A stretch of DNA of 64,000 nucleotides from NCBI RefSeq assembly GCF_030252325.1, contig NZ_CP126981.1, positions 2,232,001-2,296,000 on the forward strand, given 5' to 3'. Source of the DNA: Candidatus Mycobacterium wuenschmannii. Its GTDB lineage: Bacteria > Actinomycetota > Actinomycetes > Mycobacteriales > Mycobacteriaceae. Both the position numbers and the translations under genes were made by a program. Each line of letters starts with the position of its first letter. Position 1 is the first letter of the stretch. This document shows positions 40,346 through 49,099 of this stretch, in pieces. The notes beneath the pieces were generated by a model. It did no database searches and had not been told where the DNA came from. It worked only from the letters and a program-made list of their open reading frames with translations.

Positions 40346-40381
40346 GCGTTTCCCCCTCCATAAACGACTAACTGAACAGTT

Positions 40382-40408
40382 GCTGACGATAAACTCAGAA
40401 ACCCTCAG
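40382..40408 (-). promoter_or_regulatory. Shared upstream motif of the exported repeat family (copy C)
   Basis: Minus strand: CTGAG-N5-CTGAG-TTTA-N-CGTCAGC, 37-63 bases before GTG 40345. The direct repeat and its spacing are kept although bases differ from copies A and B. Confidence 0.4.
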
Positions 40409-40611
40409 ATGTCGCCTTCGTTTGGGGGCTCATTCGAAACTCATATTTCGTGTCCAAGGCCTTTTTCATTCCATTTGAGTGTTAATTGACATATGAGCAA
40501 TTAATGAATTTTTCGGGACACGCCGCCCCCAGCGCTCACACTCGCCCCGTCGGGCAGCAGCGTCGGATGTGATCGCGAGCGAGTTGGAAGAAGCCCTCAG
40601 CCTGAAGGAGG

Positions 40612-41343
40612 TCAGTCCTTGAGCCAGGCGCGGTTGCCGTAAGTGTCGAGGTGCGCGACCTGCTCGACCGGCACCCGCGTCGTCGGGCCGTAGCGCCCGC
40701 GCGGCCAACCGAGGGCCACCACGCAGCACGGCGTCACCGACCGAGGCAGCCCGAGAATCTTGCGCGCCCGCGTCACTCCCCACAGCGGCAGCGTGATCAA
40801 CGAGGCACCCAGCCCTATTGCACGGGCCGCCAATAGCAGGTTTTGCACGCTCGGATAAATAGAGCCCCAATAGCCGGACACCGCGGCATGGGGCATCAAC
40901 GAATAGGGCGTCCGGCCTTCGCGGACGGTGAGCCGCAGACAGGCCACCACCAGAACCGGTACCTCGGTGAAGTGGTCGACCTGCCACTGCGCCGCGCGGA
41001 TGACCTTGGCCAGCGACGGATCGTCGTCGCCGGCGCTGCTGAGCAGCCCGCCGTAGGAGAACTTCCAGCCCTTGCGGTACCGGCCGGCCAGTTTCTTGAT
41101 CACCCGGCGGTCCTTGACGACGATGAACTCCCAGTTCTGCCCGTTGGCTCCGGTCGGCGCGCGCAGCGCCAACTCGATGCACTTGAGCACCACGGCGTCG
41201 TCGACCGGCTCGGAGTACACCCGGCGCACCGCGCGCTGCGTCAGCATCGCGTCCTGCAGCGGCATGTTGAGGCCGTCGAGCGCGTCGGACGTGGCCGGCG
41301 CGAACCGGAAGGAGTCGGCGTAGGGGCTCGGCGTGTCGGTCAT
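40612..41343 (-). CDS. Nitroreductase-family flavin oxidoreductase
   Basis: A 243-residue FMN enzyme of the nitroreductase fold: TQRAVRRVYSEPVDD near the N-terminus, LALRAPTGANGQNWEFIVVKDRR with Arg/Ser-type FMN-phosphate contacts, NLLLAARAIGLGASLITLPL, and the C-terminal ALGWPRGRYGPTTRVPVEQV. It probably reduces quinones, nitro groups or enones with NAD(P)H. Last gene of a three-gene minus-strand operon (flavodoxin-like, DUF2505, nitroreductase), 3 bases after the DUF2505 stop. Enone reduction of a polyketide would be possible in this locus, but there is no direct evidence. Confidence 0.87.
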   Translation of the reverse strand: MTDTPSPYADSFRFAPATSDALDGLNMPLQDAMLTQRAVRRVYSEPVDDAVVLKCIELALRAPTGANGQNWEFIVVKDRRVIKKLAGRYRKGWKFSYGGLLSSAGDDDPSLAKVIRAAQWQVDHFTEVPVLVVACLRLTVREGRTPYSLMPHAAVSGYWGSIYPSVQNLLLAARAIGLGASLITLPLWGVTRARKILGLPRSVTPCCVVALGWPRGRYGPTTRVPVEQVAHLDTYGNRAWLKD

Positions 41344-41346
41344 CGG

Positions 41347-41847
41347 TCAGGCGTGCTCGGTGACCCAGCGGGCGGTGAAGTCCTGGACATCCGGGATGCC
41401 GTTGGCGAATTCGCGCGCGATGAAGCTCTCCACCGTCCCACCGACCAGCGGGACCTTGAACTCCACCTCGCCGTTCAAGGTCAGCACCGAGCCGTTCGCG
41501 GTGGGCGCCACCGTGGCGGCGGCCGAGCCGGAACCCGGCGCACCGGTGACGGCGACGGTGATCTCCCCGCGCAACCCGTCACCCGAGGGCGCCCAGGTCT
41601 CGGTGCTTCGGACTTTGATGTCGCGTCGATAGAACTTGGAGACGATCCCGGGCAACAGGTCGCGACCGAGGTCCTGGGTGATGGTCACCCGCACGGTCCG
41701 GTCGTCGTCGACGTCCAGGGACTCCAGCGTGGTGCCGCCGCTCATGTTCCCCAGCCGGGCCAGCCAGTAGTCCTCGCTGCTGAACGCGGTGTGGACCTGG
41801 TCGACGCTGACGGGCGATTCGACCGATACGTCAAAGGGGCGTGGCAT
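41347..41847 (-). CDS. DUF2505-family protein
   Basis: A 166-residue actinobacterial protein resembling the START/SRPBCC-like DUF2505 family: PRPFDVSVESPVSVDQVHTAF, DYWLARLGNMSGGTTLESLD, and the C-terminal VGGTVESFIAREFANGIPDV. This fold often has a cavity for hydrophobic ligands. No signal peptide and no catalytic motif. It overlaps neither neighbour but has a 7-base gap from the flavodoxin-like gene and 3 bases to the nitroreductase, so it belongs to one operon. Function unknown. Confidence 0.8.
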   Translation of the reverse strand: MPRPFDVSVESPVSVDQVHTAFSSEDYWLARLGNMSGGTTLESLDVDDDRTVRVTITQDLGRDLLPGIVSKFYRRDIKVRSTETWAPSGDGLRGEITVAVTGAPGSGSAAATVAPTANGSVLTLNGEVEFKVPLVGGTVESFIAREFANGIPDVQDFTARWVTEHA

Positions 41848-41854
41848 GTCCGTC

Positions 41855-42562
41855 CTATACCGGTTCCTGGCCGGGCAGCGCCGAGCTCCTGGCCAGCAGC
41901 CGATCCGCGAGGCGGCCGGCGAACGTCTTGGTCTGCTCGATCTGGTCGGGCTGAACGTTGGTCGGCGGGAGTTTGAGGCCCAGAGATTTCTTGCGGTACT
42001 CCCCCGTGCCGAGATAGCTGGTCAACGCCAGCATCGAGCGCAGGTTGTCGCCGGGATAGGTGAAGTGGATCTCGTCGACGTAGCGGCCGCCGGCCTCCTG
42101 AGCCAGCTCCTGCACTCCTTCGAGGTTCGCCTGCCAGAACGTGCGGCACACGACGAACACCGCAAACGGTTTGCCGGACAACAACTTACGAGCCTCGTCG
42201 GATTTCAGAAAGGACCGCAGCGGCATGCTGACGTTGTCCCACCAGGTCGGCGATCCGATCAGGATCAGGTCGTAGTCGCCGTCGCGGACGGTGTCCGGGG
42301 TTTCGATTTCGCCGGTCTCGTTGCGCTTCTGGGCGTTCAGCACGCTGAGCATGTCGGGCCAGACCCGACGCATCGGAAACCGGGAGAACTTCTCCGAGTA
42401 TTTGGGGTCGGTGAATGTGATCCTGGCTTCGCTGACGTCGCATCCGCGCTCGCGGAACACGTCTCCCGCGGCGGTGAGGACTTTCTGCGCCTGCCCCGTG
42501 TACGAGTAGTACAGCAGCAGCACCCGCGGCGGCCGTGCGCCACTACTGGTCGTATCCGTCAT
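41855..42562 (-). CDS. Flavodoxin-like NAD(P)H-dependent oxidoreductase
   Basis: A 235-residue protein with a flavodoxin fold: VLLLYYSYTGQAQKVL is the phosphate-binding loop for FMN, YDLILIGSPTWWDNVSMPLR is the second flavin loop, and KPFAVFVVCRTFWQANLEG the third. The C-terminal section (RKKSLGLKLPPTNVQPDQIE) is family-specific. It could be an electron carrier or reductase; two P450s in this window need redox partners, but flavodoxin-P450 pairing is only a possibility. First gene of its operon; ATG 42562 has GGAGGAG upstream. It diverges from the LCMT-type methyltransferase by about 53 bases. Confidence 0.82.
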   Translation of the reverse strand: MTDTTSSGARPPRVLLLYYSYTGQAQKVLTAAGDVFRERGCDVSEARITFTDPKYSEKFSRFPMRRVWPDMLSVLNAQKRNETGEIETPDTVRDGDYDLILIGSPTWWDNVSMPLRSFLKSDEARKLLSGKPFAVFVVCRTFWQANLEGVQELAQEAGGRYVDEIHFTYPGDNLRSMLALTSYLGTGEYRKKSLGLKLPPTNVQPDQIEQTKTFAGRLADRLLARSSALPGQEPV

Positions 42563-42615
42563 GACTCCTCCATCTCCAAATCTCGCACAGTAGTCACCTA
42601 CTAGGGTTAAGCCCC

Positions 42616-43446
42616 GTGACCGACAAAGTTTCCATCGACCTCAGCGGCCCTTCGCAGACGATGCTGACCACGCTGTACTGCAAGGCGCTGGACGCCGACT
42701 GGGACCGGCCGATTCTGGGCGACAACTTCGCCAAGGCCGCGGTCGACCGAATCGACTACAACTGGGCCGAACTCAAGGTCGCCGACCGCTGGACGCCGCT
42801 GGTGACGGTCCGCACCGCGCAGTTCGACGAATGGACGCGGGAGTTCCTGGCCGCGCACCCCGAGGCCACGGTGATCCATGTCGGCTGCGGCCTGGACAGC
42901 CGGGTGTTCCGGATGGACCCCGGCCCGGGCGTGCAATGGTACGACGTCGACTTTCCGGCCGTTATCTCGTTGCGCGAGAAGGTCTTTCCGGGCCGTCCGA
43001 ACTACCACCTGGTGGCCACGCCCGCGACGGACCCGTCCTGGCTGGACGCGATCCCGGCCGACAAGCCGACGCTGCTGCTGGCCGAGGGCATCAGCATGTA
43101 CCTGGCCGAGGACGACGGAATTGCGCTGCTGCAGCACGTGATCGACCGCTTCAAGACCGGCGAGATCAACATCGACTACTACAGCCGGCTCGTCGTGCGG
43201 TCGCAGAAGACGCATCGCCTGCAGCGGCAGTCGGGCTCGACGCTGTACTGGGCCGTCAACAAGCCATCGGAAGTTCTCGACCGGCTGTCGGGAGCCCGAT
43301 TGGTCAGCGGCGTAACCTTTTTCGACGCCAGCACCTTCGGCCGCGCGCGGGGGCTCGTCCGGTTGCTGCGGCCGTTGGTCCGGCCCCTGCCGCCGCTGCG
43401 CCGCACCTTCCAATATCACCGCTACGCCTACGGCCCGGTCAGCTGA
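42616..43446 (+). CDS. LCMT-type SAM-dependent methyltransferase
   Basis: A 276-residue methyltransferase of the leucine carboxyl methyltransferase-like type (PF04072), common in mycobacteria and in polyketide loci. Motifs: [37 protein letters not shown] (SAM motif I), [18 protein letters not shown] (acidic motif II), [15 protein letters not shown]. It probably methylates a carboxyl or hydroxyl group. GTG 42616 is preceded by TAGGGT with 8 bases between, so leaderless. It is the only plus-strand gene in this region, and its end overlaps the papA5-like gene by 8 bases (43439-43446). Confidence 0.88.
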   Translation: MTDKVSIDLSGPSQTMLTTLYCKALDADWDRPILGDNFAKAAVDRIDYNWAELKVADRWTPLVTVRTAQFDEWTREFLAAHPEATVIHVGCGLDSRVFRMDPGPGVQWYDVDFPAVISLREKVFPGRPNYHLVATPATDPSWLDAIPADKPTLLLAEGISMYLAEDDGIALLQHVIDRFKTGEINIDYYSRLVVRSQKTHRLQRQSGSTLYWAVNKPSEVLDRLSGARLVSGVTFFDASTFGRARGLVRLLRPLVRPLPPLRRTFQYHRYAYGPVS

Positions 43447-44692
43447 CGGCCGCGCGCTGCTCGGCGACCTCGACCAGTAGCGCGCGGATCGCCTCGATCG
43501 ACTTCTCCGGTTCCGGCCCGTGCGAGTGGTACTCGACGTTGAGCTGTTCGGCGTAGATCTGGGTGAAGTAGATCTCGATGCCGGCGCTCACCTGGAAGTA
43601 GAGCTCGCCGTGGGTCGCGGTCACCTCGACACCCGGTGGTGTGCGCACCGGCGGCACCAAACCGTTGTCGGACAACAGGACAACGTCGGGCATGCCCGGC
43701 GCGTTGCCGACGTACTGCGGGCTGAAGTGCAGCCGCGACTGCTGGATCACGCCCTCGTCGAGGTCGCCCTTGAAGGTCGCCGCGATGCCGCGGGCCAACT
43801 CGACGACCGAGGTCTTCTGGTTGATCTCGGCCAGATAGGTGCCCAGCCCGACCGGGTTCGTGCACCCGGTCGCCGACACCGGCGGTGACAGAAAGTAACG
43901 CAGGTCGACGGTGTAGATGAACGGCACCGGGATGTTCAGCCGGCCACGCACCTGCCACTCCGCGATCAGGATCGCCGCGGACAACACCGAGTGCAGGCCG
44001 ATCTTCTCGGCGCGGCACAGTTCGACGATCGCGTGCGTCTGGGTCTCGTCGAGCCGGCACGACACCATCGGAACCCGCACGGGCGACGCGGGTGTCGCGC
44101 CGGTGTCGCCGCGCCGCGACGGCGGCAGGTCGTAGGCGAACAGCGCCGGCATGAATCGTTCGATGCCCGAACGCGATCCCTTCTGGATGCCCCGGTCGGC
44201 GAGCACCGTCTCGATCGACTCCGGTGCTGGTTGCGGGGTCACCGGGCCGGTCTTGCCGTTCGTGACGAGATCGGTGTAGAACGACAGCAATTCCTCGATC
44301 AGGCCGTACATGTGGTGGCCGTCGGCCAGCGCGTGGTGCACGTAGAGCGTCGGGTTCGCCTTCCCGTCCCGCAGGAACAGCCGCAGGTGCACCAGTGCCT
44401 CGCCCTGGTCGAAATGCGGTGGCGGGTTTTCGGTTTGGGCCGGGTCGACCTCGATCACCTCGAGGCCGGCGTGCATCAGGTCGTCGGCCACCAGGTCGTG
44501 GCGTCCGTCGGCGCCGCGCTCCAACCGCGCGGTGAGCACCGGGTGTGCCTCCAACAGCAGATCGAAGGCATCCGTCAACGCGTCGACGTCGATCGGACCG
44601 TCAAGGTGCGCGGACAGACCCACGAAGTTGTGCGTCTCAGCGAGCATCTCTTCACTGAGCGCCAGCTTGCGAATGACCGACGAGGGAAACAC
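43439..44692 (-). CDS. papA5: PapA5-like acyltransferase (phthiocerol/phthiodiolone dimycocerosyl transferase family)
   Basis: A 417-residue polyketide-associated acyltransferase. Its N-terminus [16 protein letters not shown] aligns with FPGSVIRKLSHSEEVF of M. tuberculosis PapA5. The catalytic motif is [11 protein letters not shown] (HHxxxDG), followed by a conserved block ([12 protein letters not shown]) and a C-terminal DFGW-equivalent region. In M. tuberculosis PapA5 takes mycocerosic acids from Mas and esterifies them to phthiocerol. Here it follows the ppsE-like gene directly on the same strand; drrABC, between ppsE and papA5 in M. tuberculosis, are absent. GTG 44692 is chosen over TTG 44710 because it matches the PapA5 start and has AAAGG upstream. 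It may esterify a different alcohol, so the family name is more certain than the substrate. Confidence 0.85.
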   Translation of the reverse strand: MFPSSVIRKLALSEEMLAETHNFVGLSAHLDGPIDVDALTDAFDLLLEAHPVLTARLERGADGRHDLVADDLMHAGLEVIEVDPAQTENPPPHFDQGEALVHLRLFLRDGKANPTLYVHHALADGHHMYGLIEELLSFYTDLVTNGKTGPVTPQPAPESIETVLADRGIQKGSRSGIERFMPALFAYDLPPSRRGDTGATPASPVRVPMVSCRLDETQTHAIVELCRAEKIGLHSVLSAAILIAEWQVRGRLNIPVPFIYTVDLRYFLSPPVSATGCTNPVGLGTYLAEINQKTSVVELARGIAATFKGDLDEGVIQQSRLHFSPQYVGNAPGMPDVVLLSDNGLVPPVRTPPGVEVTATHGELYFQVSAGIEIYFTQIYAEQLNVEYHSHGPEPEKSIEAIRALLVEVAEQRAAVS

Positions 44693-44713
44693 AGGTGCCT
44701 TTCTAGCCAAGCC

Positions 44714-47700
44714 TTAAGACAGGTCGACGAGTTCCATTTCGTCACTGCCGGAGTCCATCTCGTCCGCGGCGAGAACCTCTCGAATCAGCTCGAGCAAGGT
44801 GCGGGAGTATCCCTCGGCCAGTGCCTGCACCGTCTTGCCGTCGATCCGACGGGTGTCGTACCACCAATCCAGATGCAGCACACCGGCGGTGCGGAAGACG
44901 CGCAACTCGATACCGTGGCCCAAGCCCGGAAGCGCCTCCCGCACAGGAAGAGCGGTGTCGGAGTCGAAGCGGACCGCGATATCCTCGCCCAGCGGCGGCA
45001 GATCCGGGATCGTGCCGATATACGAGAAGAAGATGTCGGCCACGCCCGACCCGCCGAGCTGACGCGCCGTCGGCGCGTAGAGGTAGCGCAGCAGCCCGTA
45101 GCCCAGACCGTAATGCGGCACCGCGGTCAGCCTGGCGTGCACGTCGTCGAGCAGCGTCTTGGCGTCGTCGTTTTTCGAGCAGTTGAGTGCGACCGGATAG
45201 ACGGTGTCGAACCAGCCGACGGTACGGCGCAAGTCGACGTCGGGCTTGAGTACCGAGCGACCCTCCCCACTCAGGTCGACCGAGACCACACCGTCGCCGA
45301 CCAGTTCCGCGATCGCCCGGCCCAGCGCGGCCAGCAGCATCTCGTCGATCGGTACCCGCAGTCGCCGTCGGGCATCATCGATTTCGGTGGTCTCGGCCAC
45401 CGTCAACGACGACGCGATGCGGGCCACCTCCGCGAGGCCGGGTGCACCGTCGGCCCGCTCGCCCACCACCTTCAGCGTGGACGCGGTCGCTGCCGACAGC
45501 CAGTAGTCCCGGCTCTCGATCACCGCCGGGTGGACGGCCAGCGCCGCGCAGCGCTGCGACCACTCAGTCCACGGCGTCGGCACCGGCTGCAACGCGATCT
45601 CCTCGCCGGCAAGCTGCTGCCCGAACGCGGTGAAGATGTCGGTCAACAGGATGTCGCGGGTCGCATTGTCGGCCACGATCGCGCGCACACTCACCGCCAG
45701 GTAGCACGGGCCGTCCGGAACGCCCCGCACATAGGTCGCGATCAGAGGATTCGCCGGATCTTGTTGCCGCACAACATCAATCAGGGTCGCAAGCAGCGCG
45801 TCGCGCTCCTGAGGCGTGCCCGGCTTGATGTCTTCCGGCAGCGCCCGGGTGGCCAAGTCGGCGAAGTCGCCCGGCTCACCGATGACCTGCTCCCAGGTGC
45901 CGGCGCGCTCCACGAGCCGCAGCCTCAGCGCCTCGTGGTGATTACGCACCGCGGTCAACACGGCGCACACGTCGTCGACCTCGACATCGGACCGCAAGTG
46001 CAGAATCAGCGGGATACGCCATTGTTCCTGCTCCCGCAAACCGTGCTCGAGGAAGTACGAGATGTTGGGCGGGACGGGTGGATGGGCGACATCGCTGAGT
46101 GATTGGCGGGCCAGTCCCCCGGCCGCGTACCGGGCGGTCAGAGCCTTGGCGAGCTCGGCCACCGTCTGGTTCTCGTAGAGGTCCTGCGGCGTCAGGTCGA
46201 GGCCCTCGTTGCCGGCGGTCATCGCGACGCTGATCGCGACCAGCGAATCACCGCCCAGCTCAAAGAAGTTGGCCTTGCGGTCGACCGTGCCCAGGCCCAG
46301 GCACTGCCCCCAGATGCGCTGCAGCGTGGCCTCCATCGGCGACTGACCGTTCTTGGCGGCCTGGGGCGTCTCCGAAGTGCCTACGGCGGCGGTCGCGTTG
46401 CTCGCCGCGTCGCCGCCGGTCCACACGTTGTTGCGGTGCTCGATCCAATGCCGTTGCCGCTCGAAGGGATAACCCGGCAACGTGATCAGCTGCCCGGACT
46501 GCCCACCGCGCAGCGGCGACCAGTCCACCTCGACGCCGGCCGACCAGAGTTGGCCGAGCGCGAGCAGGAACGCGTCGCGGTCGTCGCGGTTCTGTGCGTG
46601 GTGACGCATCAACCGCACCGCGCGATGCCCGGCGCCCCAGCGGTGGTGCCGGCTGGCGCTCGACGTGAGCGTTCCGCCGGGGCCCACCTCGATCAGGACG
46701 CGGTTCGGGTCGCCGAGCAGCACGTCGACCTCGTCAGAGAAGCGAACGGTGGCGCGCACCTGGCGTGCCCAGGTCTGCGGGTTGGTGGCCTCGCTGGCGG
46801 CCAGCCACGTCCCGGTCACGTTGGACAGCAACGGAATCTGCGGTTCGCGCAACGTCTGACGGGAGAGGAAGCCGGTGAACTCCGGGATCATCGAGTCCAT
46901 CAGGCGCGAGTGGAACGCGTGCGAGGTGCGGACCCGCCGCGCCACGATGCCCTTCTCGGTGAGGCGGTCGCTGAACTGGCGGATGCCGTCCTCGGAGCCC
47001 GCGACCACGCAGCCGCCCGGCTCGTTGATGGTGGCGATATCGACGTCGCCGTTGAGATACTCGGCGACCGCTTCGGGGCTGAGCGCCACCGCGACCATCA
47101 CGCCGCGCGGTGCGGCGTGCATCAGGCGGGCGCGCATCGACACCACCTTGATGGCGGTCTCGATGTCGAAGACACCGGCGATGGTGCCGGCGACGTATTC
47201 ACCGATGCTGTGTCCGGCCAGCGCCGCGGGCTGGACGCCGTAGCTCTCGATCAGCTTGGCCAGCGCGTATTCGACGGCGAACAGCGCCGGCTGGGTGCGG
47301 TCGGTGCGCTCCAGGTTGCGGGCGGTGCCTTCGAAGATCTCGGCGCGCAGGTCGATGCCGAGTTCGTCGCCGAAGCCGGTGGCGCACTGGTCGAAGTGCT
47401 CGGCGAATACCGGCTCGTGGTCGTAGAGGCCGCGGGCCATGCCGATGTGCTGCGCGCCCTGCCCCGGGAACAGGAACGCGACCCGGTCGGAACCCTTTGC
47501 GTTGGGCGCGGATTCACCGATGAACACGTTGTCGTGTTCGCCGGCCTCCAGCACGGCGATCGCGTCCTGGGTGTCCTTGACCACGGCGGCCAGCCGGACG
47601 TCGTCCTTGCGGCGGCGGGTCAGCGTGTAGGCGACGTCGGCCAGGTTGGCCTCACCTTTGGCGAGTTCTGCGGCCAGCGACTTGCGTGACTGCTCGAGCG

Positions 47701-49099
47701 CGTCGGTGCTGCGCGCCGACATCAGCAGCACCTGCGGGCCGCTCACGGGTGAGCTGGCGGCGACGCGCGGCGCCTCTTCGATCACCAGGTGCGCGTTGGT
47801 GCCACCGACACCGAAAGAGCTGACGCCGGCGCGCAACACGCCGTCCCACTCCCAGGGGCCGTATTCGCTACGAACCTTGAAAGGTCCACGGTCCAAATGC
47901 AATTCGGGGTTGGGGCTGGTGTAGTGCAGCGTCGCCGGGATGGCCCGGTGCTTGAGGCACAGGATCGCCTTGATCAGGCTGGCGATTCCGGCGGCCGACT
48001 CCAGGTGACCGATGTTGGATTTCACCGAGCCGACGTAGCAGGGGCCGGAGCGGGGCTCCTCGGACACCTCGAAAGCCTGTCGCAGGCCTTCGATTTCGAT
48101 GGGGTCACCCAGCGGGGTGCCGGTGCCATGCGTCTCGATGTAGCTGATCTCCGAGGCGTCGACTTCGGCGATCGCGTGCGCCTCGGCGATGACGTCGGCC
48201 TGACCGGCCGCGGTCGGGGCGGCGTAGGTCATCTTGGTCGAGCCGTCGTTGTTCAGCGCCGATCCGCGGATCACCGCGTGGATGCGGTCGCCGTCGTCGA
48301 CGGCGTCCTGCAGCGCCTTGAGTACCACGACCCCGACGCCGCTGCCGAAGATGGTGCCGTCCGAGCGCGCGTCGAACGGCCGACAGTGGCCGGTCGGCGA
48401 CACCATCGAGCCCGGGGCGTACCAGTACCCGACGTGGTGCGGGATGCGCAGCGACGCACCGCCGGCCAGCGCCAGCTCGCACTCGCCGTTGAGGATGCTC
48501 TGGCAGGCCAGGTGCACGGCGACCAGCGCCGAGGAGCAGGCGGTCTGCACCGACAGCGCGGGGCCGCGTAGGTTCAGCGCGTACGCGACCTTGGTGGCCA
48601 GGTAGTCCTTGTCGTTCTGCATCGACAGCTCGACCATGTCGAACGTGATGCCTTGTCCCATCACGACATTCGGGTCGCGGTTGGACATGATGTTGTGCAA
48701 CAGGTAGCCGCTGGTGGTGCTGGTCGCGTAAACCCCCACCGTGCCCTCGATCTCGGCGGGGTCGTAGCCCGCGTCCTCGATGGCGTGGAACGCGGTCTGC
48801 AGGAACAGCCGGTGCTGCGGATCGGTCGAGCGCGCCGCCTGCGGGGTGAAACCGAAGAAGTCGGCGTCGAATTCGTCGATACCGTCCATCAACGCGGCCC
48901 GCCGCACATACGCGTGGTTCGAGAGCGTCTTCTCGGGAATGCCCTCGGCCAGCAGGTCGTCTTCGGCCAGCGTGACGATCGACTCCTCGCCGCGGCGCAG
49001 GTTGTCCCAGAATGCCGACAGCGTGTTGGCGCCGGGCAAGCGGGCCGCCATGCCGACCACCGCGATTGCGTTGGGCGGCAATTCGCTGTTGCTGGTCAC
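44714..49099 (-). CDS. ppsE: PpsE-like type I polyketide synthase (KS-AT-ACP-condensation-like)
   Basis: 1461 residues, against about 1488 for M. tuberculosis PpsE, and similar along the whole length. KS with Cys188 (QTACSSA), His324 and His365. AT with GHSIG (Ser631) and malonyl-type HAFH (727-730). ACP with FFELGGDSL (Ser952). The remainder, from about 985, is a condensation-like domain, with NHHEALRLRL and GWFDTVYPVALNC, but the position of its HHxxxDG motif reads VRAIVADN, with no catalytic His. There are no reductive domains, so the last extension keeps a keto group. In PDIM synthesis the PpsE product is released with PapA5/TesA help. GTG 49099 overlaps the ppsD-like stop by 4 bases (GTGA), so translation is coupled. 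A stop TAA stands 22 bases before the papA5-like start. Confidence 0.93.
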   Translation of the reverse strand: MTSNSELPPNAIAVVGMAARLPGANTLSAFWDNLRRGEESIVTLAEDDLLAEGIPEKTLSNHAYVRRAALMDGIDEFDADFFGFTPQAARSTDPQHRLFLQTAFHAIEDAGYDPAEIEGTVGVYATSTTSGYLLHNIMSNRDPNVVMGQGITFDMVELSMQNDKDYLATKVAYALNLRGPALSVQTACSSALVAVHLACQSILNGECELALAGGASLRIPHHVGYWYAPGSMVSPTGHCRPFDARSDGTIFGSGVGVVVLKALQDAVDDGDRIHAVIRGSALNNDGSTKMTYAAPTAAGQADVIAEAHAIAEVDASEISYIETHGTGTPLGDPIEIEGLRQAFEVSEEPRSGPCYVGSVKSNIGHLESAAGIASLIKAILCLKHRAIPATLHYTSPNPELHLDRGPFKVRSEYGPWEWDGVLRAGVSSFGVGGTNAHLVIEEAPRVAASSPVSGPQVLLMSARSTDALEQSRKSLAAELAKGEANLADVAYTLTRRRKDDVRLAAVVKDTQDAIAVLEAGEHDNVFIGESAPNAKGSDRVAFLFPGQGAQHIGMARGLYDHEPVFAEHFDQCATGFGDELGIDLRAEIFEGTARNLERTDRTQPALFAVEYALAKLIESYGVQPAALAGHSIGEYVAGTIAGVFDIETAIKVVSMRARLMHAAPRGVMVAVALSPEAVAEYLNGDVDIATINEPGGCVVAGSEDGIRQFSDRLTEKGIVARRVRTSHAFHSRLMDSMIPEFTGFLSRQTLREPQIPLLSNVTGTWLAASEATNPQTWARQVRATVRFSDEVDVLLGDPNRVLIEVGPGGTLTSSASRHHRWGAGHRAVRLMRHHAQNRDDRDAFLLALGQLWSAGVEVDWSPLRGGQSGQLITLPGYPFERQRHWIEHRNNVWTGGDAASNATAAVGTSETPQAAKNGQSPMEATLQRIWGQCLGLGTVDRKANFFELGGDSLVAISVAMTAGNEGLDLTPQDLYENQTVAELAKALTARYAAGGLARQSLSDVAHPPVPPNISYFLEHGLREQEQWRIPLILHLRSDVEVDDVCAVLTAVRNHHEALRLRLVERAGTWEQVIGEPGDFADLATRALPEDIKPGTPQERDALLATLIDVVRQQDPANPLIATYVRGVPDGPCYLAVSVRAIVADNATRDILLTDIFTAFGQQLAGEEIALQPVPTPWTEWSQRCAALAVHPAVIESRDYWLSAATASTLKVVGERADGAPGLAEVARIASSLTVAETTEIDDARRRLRVPIDEMLLAALGRAIAELVGDGVVSVDLSGEGRSVLKPDVDLRRTVGWFDTVYPVALNCSKNDDAKTLLDDVHARLTAVPHYGLGYGLLRYLYAPTARQLGGSGVADIFFSYIGTIPDLPPLGEDIAVRFDSDTALPVREALPGLGHGIELRVFRTAGVLHLDWWYDTRRIDGKTVQALAEGYSRTLLELIREVLAADEMDSGSDEMELVDLS

